In this document: positions 26,668 through 33,616 of the stretch, piece after piece
Numbering within the stretch: position 1 is the first letter of the stretch
Layout of the letters: each line of letters begins with the position of its first letter
Origin: JANPEZ01 sp031423155
Lineage (GTDB): Bacteria; Actinomycetota; UBA4738; HRBIN12
Direction: 5' to 3'
DNA: 64,000 bases
Assembly (NCBI GenBank): GCA_031423155.1
Contig: JANPEZ010000161.1
Span: forward strand, 62,001 to 126,000
Program-made: the position numbers and the translations under genes
The notes under the pieces: generated by a model
What the model was told of the DNA's origin: nothing
The model's database searches: none
Seen by the model: only the letters and a program-made list of their open reading frames with translations

Positions 26668-27677
26668 CCGCCGATCATGGACATGCTCCGCACCGGCTGC
26701 ACGAAGTCGGCGTGGTTGATGCGGTGTCCGGACCACTTGCCCCAGACCGCCTGCCGGATGAGCAGGGCGAGTTCCTGATCGGAGGCCCCGGCTCGAAGCG
26801 GTTCGCGAAGGTCGGTCTCCTCCATGGCGAACAGGCAGGCGCGAACCTGGCCCTCCGCGGTCAGGCGCAGGCGGTTGCAGGTGTCGCAGAAGGGTTCGGT
26901 GACGCTCGCGATGACGCCTATCGCTCCCGGTGAGCCGTCGGCGAACCGGTAGAGCGCTGCCGGTTCGTGGTCCGGTCCGGCCGCGAGCAGAGGGAAAGCT
27001 GCGTGGATCTGCTCCAGGATGCGTGCGCTGGGGACGACCTTCGCGCGCTCCCAGGCATGATCGGCGTCGAGCGGCATGTACTCGATGAACCTGACTTCGT
27101 AACCCGTCTCGCGTGACCAGCGCGCGAACTCGGTGACCTCGTCGCCGTTCGTGCCGCCGATCACGACGACGTTGATCTTGATCGGCGTCAGCCCTGCGGA
27201 CTCGGCCGCCTTGAGTCCGGCGAGTACCTTGTCCAGCGCATCCCGCCTGGTCATCTCCGCGAATCGGTGGCGCATCAAGGAATCGCACGACACCGTCGCC
27301 CGGTCGACGCCGGCCTCCGCCAGCGGTTCCGCCAGCTTGTCCAACAAGACCCCGTTCGTGGTTATGGAGATGTCGAGGTCCGGTCCCACTCCGCGGAACA
27401 TCTTGACGAGCTTGGGGAGTTCGGCGCGGACCGTAGGCTCGCCGCCGGTGACCTTGAGCGACTTCACTCCGAGTCCTACGAACACGCCCAGGACCCTGGA
27501 GAGTTCCTCGAACGTCAGGACCTCTTCCTTCGGCAGCCAGGCCAGACCCTCTGCGGGCATGCAGTAGGTACAGCGGAAGTTGCAGCGGTCGGTAACCGAT
27601 ATCCGAAGGTCGTCGGCGACGCGGCCGAAGGTGTCGACCAGCGGTCCGGAAAGGGGCATCGAGGGAAGTTCGCTCAT
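26664..27677 (-). CDS. moaA: GTP 3',8-cyclase MoaA (Moco biosynthesis)
   Basis: 337 residues. The radical SAM cluster is CNFRCTYC (Cys32, Cys36, Cys39). The second 4Fe-4S cluster has Cys264, Cys267 and Cys281 (CDTCNRLRL and the later RAC). The chain ends in the Gly-Gly tail needed for catalysis. It starts molybdenum-cofactor synthesis from GTP. A TAGGCT box (27685-27690) lies seven bases before the ATG. It sits with a DUF6457 gene and a MogA-XdhC fusion, forming a small Moco locus; moaC, moaE and moeA are not in the window. Confidence 0.95.
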   Translation of the reverse strand: MSELPSMPLSGPLVDTFGRVADDLRISVTDRCNFRCTYCMPAEGLAWLPKEEVLTFEELSRVLGVFVGLGVKSLKVTGGEPTVRAELPKLVKMFRGVGPDLDISITTNGVLLDKLAEPLAEAGVDRATVSCDSLMRHRFAEMTRRDALDKVLAGLKAAESAGLTPIKINVVVIGGTNGDEVTEFARWSRETGYEVRFIEYMPLDADHAWERAKVVPSARILEQIHAAFPLLAAGPDHEPAALYRFADGSPGAIGVIASVTEPFCDTCNRLRLTAEGQVRACLFAMEETDLREPLRAGASDQELALLIRQAVWGKWSGHRINHADFVQPVRSMSMIGG

Positions 27678-27721
27678 AACGTTCAGCCTACCCCGCCGGC
27701 GCGTTACGCCGCGAGGTGGCC

Positions 27722-27982
27722 CTACGGCAGGTCGCCGGGTTCTCCCTGGGGGATGAGTGTCTCAACGAGCGCGAGAACCCGGTCGATCGCTTCCTCGCGG
27801 GAGGCCCCTGAGGTCAATCGCTCCTGCACGGCCGAGCCCATGAGGAATGCGGCCAGGGGTGTCACGCGCCTCTCGACCCCGTGCGCCACTTCACGCGCCG
27901 TCGCGAGAAGTCTGTCTGTCTCGTCCGGCGAGAGCGGGCCTACGCTCAGGGCCGCTGCAAGATCGTCCACCCAGTCGTTCAT
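27722..27982 (-). CDS. DUF6457 small helical protein, Moco-associated
   Basis: 86 residues, all helical by appearance. It starts MNDWVDDLAAALSVGPLS and contains the segment DRLLATAREVAHGVERRVTPLAAFLMG. This matches the DUF6457 family, which is often encoded next to molybdopterin genes in actinobacteria, as here. The biochemical role is unknown. AGGAGG precedes the ATG at good spacing. It is 45 bp upstream of moaA in the same direction, but moaA seems to have its own promoter box. Confidence 0.72.
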   Translation of the reverse strand: MNDWVDDLAAALSVGPLSPDETDRLLATAREVAHGVERRVTPLAAFLMGSAVQERLTSGASREEAIDRVLALVETLIPQGEPGDLP

Positions 27983-28072
27983 CGGTCCTCCTGAAGATGT
28001 CGATCAGACGGTAAGGGATTCGCGCCCGGAGGCGCCCGACCGCGGCAGGGCGGTTTGAAGGACAATGGGCGG

Positions 28073-29287
28073 ATGGATGACGCCCTCGCCCTCGCCGCCG
28101 TGCTCACCGTCAGCGACGGTGTCTCGGGCGGCACGCGGGAGGACGGCTCGGGCGATGCCGCCAAGGAGCTGCTGACGGCTGCGGGTTTCGGGGTGTCGAC
28201 CCGAAGAGTGGTCTCCGACGATCGCGACATGATCGCCGAAGCCTTGAGGACTCTGGCCGCCGCTCACGCCTTGGTCGTCACGACCGGGGGCACCGGTTTC
28301 GGGCCTCGTGACGTCACACCAGAGGCCACTCGCGATGTCATCGAACGCGAGGCCCCCGGCCTTGCCGAGATGATGCGGCGAGCCGGCCTGGAGAAGACTC
28401 CGATGGCGGCCCTCAGCCGCGCGGTCGTCGGAAGCGTCGGTTCGACTTTGATCGTGAACCTTCCGGGAAGCCCGAAGGGCGTGCGCGAGAGCCTCGAAGC
28501 GATCCTGCCGGTGATCCCGCACGCGATCGATCTACTCGCGGGCGCGACGGGCGAGCATCCGACCGGCCATCTCGATACGGGCACCGTCATGATCACAGCG
28601 GTCAAGCAGATCGGGTCCCCTCCGTGTCCGGTCGGCGCGAAGATCGTGATCGGACCGGGTGGGCCGCTCGAAGGAACATTGGGTTGCGCCGAGTTCGATG
28701 CGGCGGCGCTGGCCGATGCTCCGGTTGCGCTGGCATCCGGCAAACCTCAGACCAGCACTTACCATCACGAACTCGGCGATATCGAGGTATTCATCGAACC
28801 GCATGTAGCTCCTGCGTTGCTGATAGTCATATCCGCGACACCCGTTGCGCTGGAGCTGATGAGGATGGCCCCCGGACTGGGATACGCCCCCGTTCTCGTC
28901 GAACCGCGACGGGAGCGGGTCACCCCCGAGCATCGAGCATCGTCGCGCCGGACGCTGACTGCGCTGGCCGAGCTCGATATCGACGAGCGAACCGCGGCTG
29001 TCTGCACGGACCACGATGCCCCCGGAGTCGTCGACTCGATCGCCACGCTCCTGAGGACGCCCGTCGGCTTCATCGGCGTCATGGGCAGTCGCCGTCACGT
29101 CGGGCCTCACGTCGAGTCTCTGAAGGCCGCCGGTTTCTCCGAGGAGGAGCTGGCGCGTGTCCGCTCCCCGGTCGGTATCGACATCGGAGCCAAGGATCCT
29201 CGAGAGATCGCGCTTTCGATCGCCGCCGGGCTCGTCGCAGCGCGGGCCGGTCGTGACGGAGGGTGGCTCGATAGGGTGCCTCGATGA
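28073..29287 (+). CDS. MogA-XdhC fusion: molybdopterin adenylyltransferase plus Mo-hydroxylase maturation factor
   Basis: 404 residues. Residues about 5-160 are a MogA/MoaB domain with TTGGTGFGPRD (70-80) and the NLPGSPKG loop, which adenylates molybdopterin. Residues about 165-400 are XdhC/CoxI-like, with SPPCPVGAKIVI, a Cys in GTLGCAEFD, a Rossmann-like middle and the closing MGSRRH followed by GIDIGAKDPREIALSI. XdhC-type proteins bind and protect Moco and help insert it into enzymes such as xanthine or CO dehydrogenase. The two domains are usually separate genes. The ATG has GAAGGA about ten bases upstream. The stop overlaps the next ATG by four bases. Confidence 0.83.
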   Translation: MDDALALAAVLTVSDGVSGGTREDGSGDAAKELLTAAGFGVSTRRVVSDDRDMIAEALRTLAAAHALVVTTGGTGFGPRDVTPEATRDVIEREAPGLAEMMRRAGLEKTPMAALSRAVVGSVGSTLIVNLPGSPKGVRESLEAILPVIPHAIDLLAGATGEHPTGHLDTGTVMITAVKQIGSPPCPVGAKIVIGPGGPLEGTLGCAEFDAAALADAPVALASGKPQTSTYHHELGDIEVFIEPHVAPALLIVISATPVALELMRMAPGLGYAPVLVEPRRERVTPEHRASSRRTLTALAELDIDERTAAVCTDHDAPGVVDSIATLLRTPVGFIGVMGSRRHVGPHVESLKAAGFSEEELARVRSPVGIDIGAKDPREIALSIAAGLVAARAGRDGGWLDRVPR

Positions 29288-30048
29288 GCCGCGATGATGT
29301 CCGGATCAACCTCGCAAGCTGGGAGGCCGACTCGGACGACTACCAGCGGCGCAACGGGTCTCAACTGAACCGATGGGATCAACTGGGCTGGGGAACCTAC
29401 GCCGTTCCCGAGGACCAGATCCACGCGTTGGGAGATGTCGAGGGTCTCGACGTGCTGGAACTCGGATGCGGTGCGGCCCAGTGCGGGATCCGAGTCGCCC
29501 GGATGGGTGCGTACGTCATCGGCCTGGACTTCTCCTCCAGACAGCTCGCACACGCTCAGGCGAACTTCGCGGAAACAGGGACGACGATCCCTCTGGTGCG
29601 TGCCAGCGCCGAGGAGCTGCCTTTCCCCGAATCCTGCTTCGATCTGGTCTTCTGCGATCACGGGGCGACCTCGTTCACGGACCCCCGGGTCACCATCCCG
29701 GAGGCCGCCCGCGTTCTCCGGCCCGACGGCAGGCTCGTGTTCAACATCGCCAGTCCCTTCATCGAGGTCTTCTGGGGAGATGACGACACTCCACCCACCG
29801 AACATCTGCGTCGCAGCTACTTCGGGCTCGGCCGCCAGGAGTTCACGGACCAGGACGACCGCAGCGTTCAGCACAACTACCCCTACGGGGAGTGGATCCG
29901 CATCCTGCGTGGGGCCGGCCTCGTCGTCGAGGACCTGATCGAACTGCGTCCGAGCGAGGGCGCGACTTCCACCTATGTCGACTACGTCACCTACGAGTGG
30001 GCCCGTGAGTATCCGGCCGAGAACATCTGGATAGCCCGCAAACCCTGA
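29284..30048 (+). CDS. Class I SAM-dependent methyltransferase
   Basis: 254 residues. The SAM fold shows motif I LELGCGAAQCG near residue 57, an acidic strand GLDFSSRQLAHAQ, then RASAEELPFPESCFDLVFCD and the post-motif AARVLRPDGRLVF. This resembles small-molecule or ubiquinone-type methyltransferases; the substrate is unknown. It is coupled to the MogA-XdhC gene by ATGA overlap. The decayed gene at 8159-8530 has the same motif order and seems to be a relative. Confidence 0.82.
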   Translation: MSRDDVRINLASWEADSDDYQRRNGSQLNRWDQLGWGTYAVPEDQIHALGDVEGLDVLELGCGAAQCGIRVARMGAYVIGLDFSSRQLAHAQANFAETGTTIPLVRASAEELPFPESCFDLVFCDHGATSFTDPRVTIPEAARVLRPDGRLVFNIASPFIEVFWGDDDTPPTEHLRRSYFGLGRQEFTDQDDRSVQHNYPYGEWIRILRGAGLVVEDLIELRPSEGATSTYVDYVTYEWAREYPAENIWIARKP

Positions 30049-30080
30049 ATCCGGCCCCGACCCCCGGCTAGACTCGCCCC

Positions 30081-31595
30081 GTGCAACAGCGACCTCCCGA
30101 ACTGATCAGACCCGCGTCGCGGCGTCGCCGTCCGACCAGGCAGCAGATAGCCAGGCGTCGCTCGGGCGCGGTCGTCCTCCTCGTCCTGCTCCTGTTCTTG
30201 GTCTGGCAGTTCTGGCCCTCATCGGGAGGAGGGGGAACCGTCGCAGATGGCCCGACATCCAGCCCCGGTCCGGGCAACCCGGGCAAGATCATCCCCGGCG
30301 AGAACCCGATCAAGCATGTGGTCTTCATCATCAAGGAGAACCGGACCTTCGATAACTACTTCGGCTCTTATCCGGGGGCTGAGGGCGCAACGGTCGGCAA
30401 GACGCTGGACTGCAGCGGCCCCAGCGGGTGCGTGCCTGGCCCCGACTATCCGCTGAAGAAGGCGCTCGACGTCCAGCCGCACGACATCACTCACGGCTTC
30501 GCTTCGGGGCTCATGGCCATCAACGGCGGTGAGATGAACGGATTCAACATCATCGGACTCGGCGATGACATGACCGGCTACGTGTATCACGACCGCGACA
30601 CGATCCCGAACTACTGGGCTTACGCCGACCGGTTCGTCCTTGCCGACCACTTCTTCACATCGATGTACGGGCCTACCTTCCCCGAACATCTGTACACCGT
30701 CGCAGCTCAATCCAACGGCGTCGTGGACAACAAGACCAACGCCGACACTCCAGGCAACTACTGCGACGACGCCCGGGAGTTCACCAAGCGCTTCGTCGAC
30801 CATCTATCGAAGAAGGACATCCGTACGATCATGAAACTCGAAGAGAACGTGACCGACGAGATCCCGGATCAATACATCCGCATAGCTCAGTACTGGGAGA
30901 GCGTCCGGACTTGTTTCGACATCGAGGTGCTTCCCGATCAGTTGGAGGCGGCGGGTATCAGCTGGAAGTACTACGCGCTCCCGGACCTTTGGATGAACGG
31001 ACTTCAGTCGATCCGGCATGTGAGGTTCGGTCCGATGTGGGCGAAGAACGTTCCCCCGTCAGATTTCGTCAAGGACGTGCGCTCGGGCGATATGCCCGAG
31101 GTGTCCTGGCTGGTACCCCCGGAGAGCTACAACGAGCACCCTGGCTGCAACTCCAAAGGATGCTCTCCGCAGTCGCCCATCTCCGTCTGCGCCGGTGAGA
31201 ACTGGACCGTGGACAACATCAACGCCGTCATGAAGAGCGAGTACTGGGAGTCGACCGCGATCGTCGTCGTTTGGGACGACTTCGGCGGTTTCTACGATCA
31301 CGTTCCTCCTCCGCACTACGACATCATGGGTCTCGGGCCCCGAACGCCGGCGCTCATAATCTCCCCCTGGACCCGTCAAGGGGAGAGCCCGGACGGCGGC
31401 TACATAGACAGCACGGTTTACGAGTTCTCCAGCGTCCTGAAGTTCATCGAGGACCTGCACGAACTCGATCCGATGACCGAGCGTGACGCTCAGGCCGACC
31501 CGCTCTCGGGCGCCTTCGACTTCACGCAAGAGCCGAACACGGACAAGTTGGTGCTGCCGCTGCGGAGCGAGTGCCCCTACGGAACCTCGTTCTGA
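30081..31595 (+). CDS. Membrane-anchored phosphoesterase (phospholipase C / acid phosphatase family)
   Basis: 504 residues. A very basic N-terminus (many Arg) and a hydrophobic segment (about 29-45) ending WQFWPSS anchor it outside the cell. The enzyme domain starts HVVFIIKENRTFDNYFG, the metal-binding entry of the phosphoesterase family, and contains the VLADHFFTSMYGPTFPEHLY block and VVWDDFGGFYDHVPPP. Relatives are phospholipases C and acid phosphatases used to gain phosphate. The GTG has a TAGACT box (30069-30074) six bases upstream. It ends one base before the convergent KamA gene. Confidence 0.85.
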   Translation: MQQRPPELIRPASRRRRPTRQQIARRRSGAVVLLVLLLFLVWQFWPSSGGGGTVADGPTSSPGPGNPGKIIPGENPIKHVVFIIKENRTFDNYFGSYPGAEGATVGKTLDCSGPSGCVPGPDYPLKKALDVQPHDITHGFASGLMAINGGEMNGFNIIGLGDDMTGYVYHDRDTIPNYWAYADRFVLADHFFTSMYGPTFPEHLYTVAAQSNGVVDNKTNADTPGNYCDDAREFTKRFVDHLSKKDIRTIMKLEENVTDEIPDQYIRIAQYWESVRTCFDIEVLPDQLEAAGISWKYYALPDLWMNGLQSIRHVRFGPMWAKNVPPSDFVKDVRSGDMPEVSWLVPPESYNEHPGCNSKGCSPQSPISVCAGENWTVDNINAVMKSEYWESTAIVVVWDDFGGFYDHVPPPHYDIMGLGPRTPALIISPWTRQGESPDGGYIDSTVYEFSSVLKFIEDLHELDPMTERDAQADPLSGAFDFTQEPNTDKLVLPLRSECPYGTSF

Positions 31596-33014
31596 TCAGG
31601 CGCTGGTGAGTTCCAGTTCGCCCGACCTGATCTGCTGACGCCACCATTCCTGACCCTGTTCCGGCAGCGTGTAGATCGGGTCGTAGTAGGTGTACTCGCG
31701 TGTGAGCGCGTCGGGGTCGTCGAACTCGATCCCGGTTCGGTAGTTCTTCGTCCAGTGGGTGATGCCCTTCTCGTGATCGTAACTCTTCAACATGTGGACC
31801 CATCGCTTGCCGACGAACGGCACGTCGCAGATCACGCGCGGAGTCGCGAATCCCGGCATGTACCCCAGGAGCTTGTACTGGAGATCCTGCGCCTCGGCGA
31901 CCGACGTACGCCAGTGTTCGGCGTTCGGGATCATGTCGCACATGTAGAAGTAGTAGGGCATGATCTTGGCGTGATCCAGAAGCATGAAGCACAGGTCCAG
32001 CAGATCGTTGGGCGCGGTGTTGACTCCTCGAAGCAGAACGCCCTGGTTGCGAACGTCACGGAACCCGGACTCGAGAACCATCTTCGCCGCCTCGCCTACG
32101 AGTGGCGTGACCTGCTGTGCACAGTTCACATGGGTGTGAACGGCGATGTCGACGCCGCGGTCGAACGCGCGTGAGCCCATTCGCCCGAACGCTTCTCGAA
32201 CATCGTCCTGCAGGAAGTGCTGAGGCAGGCCCATCAGCCCCTTCGTCGCGATCCGGATGTCCCGGATGTTCTCGATGTCGAGGAGCTTCATCACGAAGTC
32301 CTCGAGCCGCTTGACGGGAACGTTGGCCATGTCTCCGCCGGAGACGACCACGTCGCGGACCTGCGGCGTCTTGCGCAGATAGTCGAGCATCATCTCCCAG
32401 CGATCGTTCTGCTTGATCTCGAACTTGTACTTGAGAACCTGCAGGGTGTCGTTGCCGACCAGGTCCATCCGGGTGCAGTGACCGCAGTACTGGGGGCATG
32501 TCGGGATCAGCTCCGCGAGCACTTTCGTGGGGTAGCGATGCGTCAGACCCTCGACTGCCCACATGTCGGCCTCGTGCAGCGAGTCGCGCGAGGACATCGG
32601 GTGGCTCGCCCATTCGGGATGGCGCTCGCTGAAGGCCGGCGCCATGTAGCGGCGAACGCGATCGGCTCGCAGATCGGTCTCATCCATCGTGTTGATCATC
32701 TGGGGAGGGATGAGCATCGACATCGTGGCGCGCTCCTCCTGGTCGCGGCGGAGGTCCTCGAGCATCTCCTCGGTCAGGTGCTCTCCGAGCGCTTCTTTGA
32801 ATTCGGCGAGGTTCTTCACCGAGTGGGCGCGCTGCCACTGCGCCGACTCCCACTGTTCCTTGGTTACGTCCTTGTAGCCGGGGAGCCGGGTCCAGTCGGG
32901 CTCGGCGTACTCGCGCTGGAGCGGGTAGTGGAACGGCTGGTCCTCGCTTGCGTGCGCGTGCGCTTCGCGGTGTCCCGGACGGGTGTGGATGCCGGCTGCT
33001 TGGTCCTCGTTCAC
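31596..33014 (-). CDS. KamA-family radical SAM aminomutase
   Basis: 472 residues. The radical SAM cluster motif is CPQYCGHC (Cys173, Cys177, Cys180), inside a lysine 2,3-aminomutase-like barrel that would also bind PLP; a Lys in DVPFVGKRW fits the PLP lysine region near the C-terminus. The family moves the amino group of lysine or glutamate from carbon 2 to 3, or plays other roles (EpmB). The long N-terminal region (about 100 residues) is closer to lysine 2,3-aminomutases than to EpmB, but the substrate is not certain. The GTG start is set by GGAGG at ideal spacing. Upstream lie two GGATATCC palindromes. Confidence 0.82.
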   Translation of the reverse strand: MNEDQAAGIHTRPGHREAHAHASEDQPFHYPLQREYAEPDWTRLPGYKDVTKEQWESAQWQRAHSVKNLAEFKEALGEHLTEEMLEDLRRDQEERATMSMLIPPQMINTMDETDLRADRVRRYMAPAFSERHPEWASHPMSSRDSLHEADMWAVEGLTHRYPTKVLAELIPTCPQYCGHCTRMDLVGNDTLQVLKYKFEIKQNDRWEMMLDYLRKTPQVRDVVVSGGDMANVPVKRLEDFVMKLLDIENIRDIRIATKGLMGLPQHFLQDDVREAFGRMGSRAFDRGVDIAVHTHVNCAQQVTPLVGEAAKMVLESGFRDVRNQGVLLRGVNTAPNDLLDLCFMLLDHAKIMPYYFYMCDMIPNAEHWRTSVAEAQDLQYKLLGYMPGFATPRVICDVPFVGKRWVHMLKSYDHEKGITHWTKNYRTGIEFDDPDALTREYTYYDPIYTLPEQGQEWWRQQIRSGELELTSA

Positions 33015-33118
33015 CTTGCCACCTCCAGGTTTGAAAGTCGGGCGAAGTCCACTCGGGCTGAAGTCGACAGGGTGGCCCCGCGAAAGGATGGAACTGGATC
33101 GATTCCCATGATACCCGC

Positions 33119-33158
33119 AGGATATCCGGGATAGTAGGGTTCGAGCCGAAGGATATCC
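33119..33158. promoter_or_regulatory. Paired AGGATATCC palindromes upstream of the KamA gene
   Basis: AGGATATCC occurs at 33119-33127 and again at 33150-33158, start to start 31 bases, about three helical turns. Each contains the palindrome GGATATCC. They lie 105-144 bases before the KamA start. A dimeric regulator site is inferred from geometry only. Confidence 0.35.
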
Positions 33159-33212
33159 CGCCAAGAGGGTGACTGCCGGACAGACTTCAGGTGTAGGACG
33201 GACCGGGAGGGT

Positions 33213-33497
33213 CTAGCGCCGCCCGCCAGGGCCGCCGGGGCCCCCGCGACCTTGGCCTCGAGGCCGACGCTCGAATTTGACCTCGGCGATCGCTTTGGGC
33301 AGGCGCGCCTTCATCGGTGCGTGCCCGGTGCGTTCGAAACGGACCATGAGGTGATCGGCGCTCAGGGAGCGATCCGTCTCGCGCCAGCCGGCAGCCAGCA
33401 GGTGCTTGAGGCGGTTAGAGGCGGTCTTCCGCAGCTTGTCCGTGCCCGGCACCTTCACGTACAGGCGCTCGTGCAGGACTTCCTTGTAGTCGGCCAT
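33213..33497 (-). CDS. Small basic protein with Gly/Arg-rich tail
   Basis: 94 residues, starting MADYKEVLHERLYVKVPGTD. The body has a probable beta-hairpin and the segment NRLKHLLAAGWRETDRSL. The last 18 residues are an RG/GG-rich tail (RRPRGQGRGGPGGPGGRR), common in RNA-binding proteins. No family was recognised. The ATG at 33497 is chosen over 33506 because a TACCCT box (33506-33511) lies eight bases upstream. Confidence 0.6.
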   Translation of the reverse strand: MADYKEVLHERLYVKVPGTDKLRKTASNRLKHLLAAGWRETDRSLSADHLMVRFERTGHAPMKARLPKAIAEVKFERRPRGQGRGGPGGPGGRR

Positions 33498-33505
33498 GAC
33501 CGGCA

Positions 33506-33511
33506 AGGGTA
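33506..33511 (-). promoter_or_regulatory. -10-like TACCCT box deciding a start
   Basis: The minus-strand TACCCT lies eight bases before the ATG at 33497 and covers the competing upstream ATG, so the shorter protein is favoured. Confidence 0.4.
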
Positions 33512-33616
33512 ACAGGCGCGAAAGGCCTGGCCCTTGGTCGGGTCACCCGGGGCTTAGCCGGGCACCCCCCGTTGTGACTACAGTGCTCGCCGCCGAGCGC
33601 CGATAGCGCATACAGG

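Noticed and set aside
33130..33165. tRNA-like GGGTTCGAGCC sequence
   Set aside because: The flanking bases do not form a T-stem, acceptor stem or anticodon arm, so it is not a tRNA.
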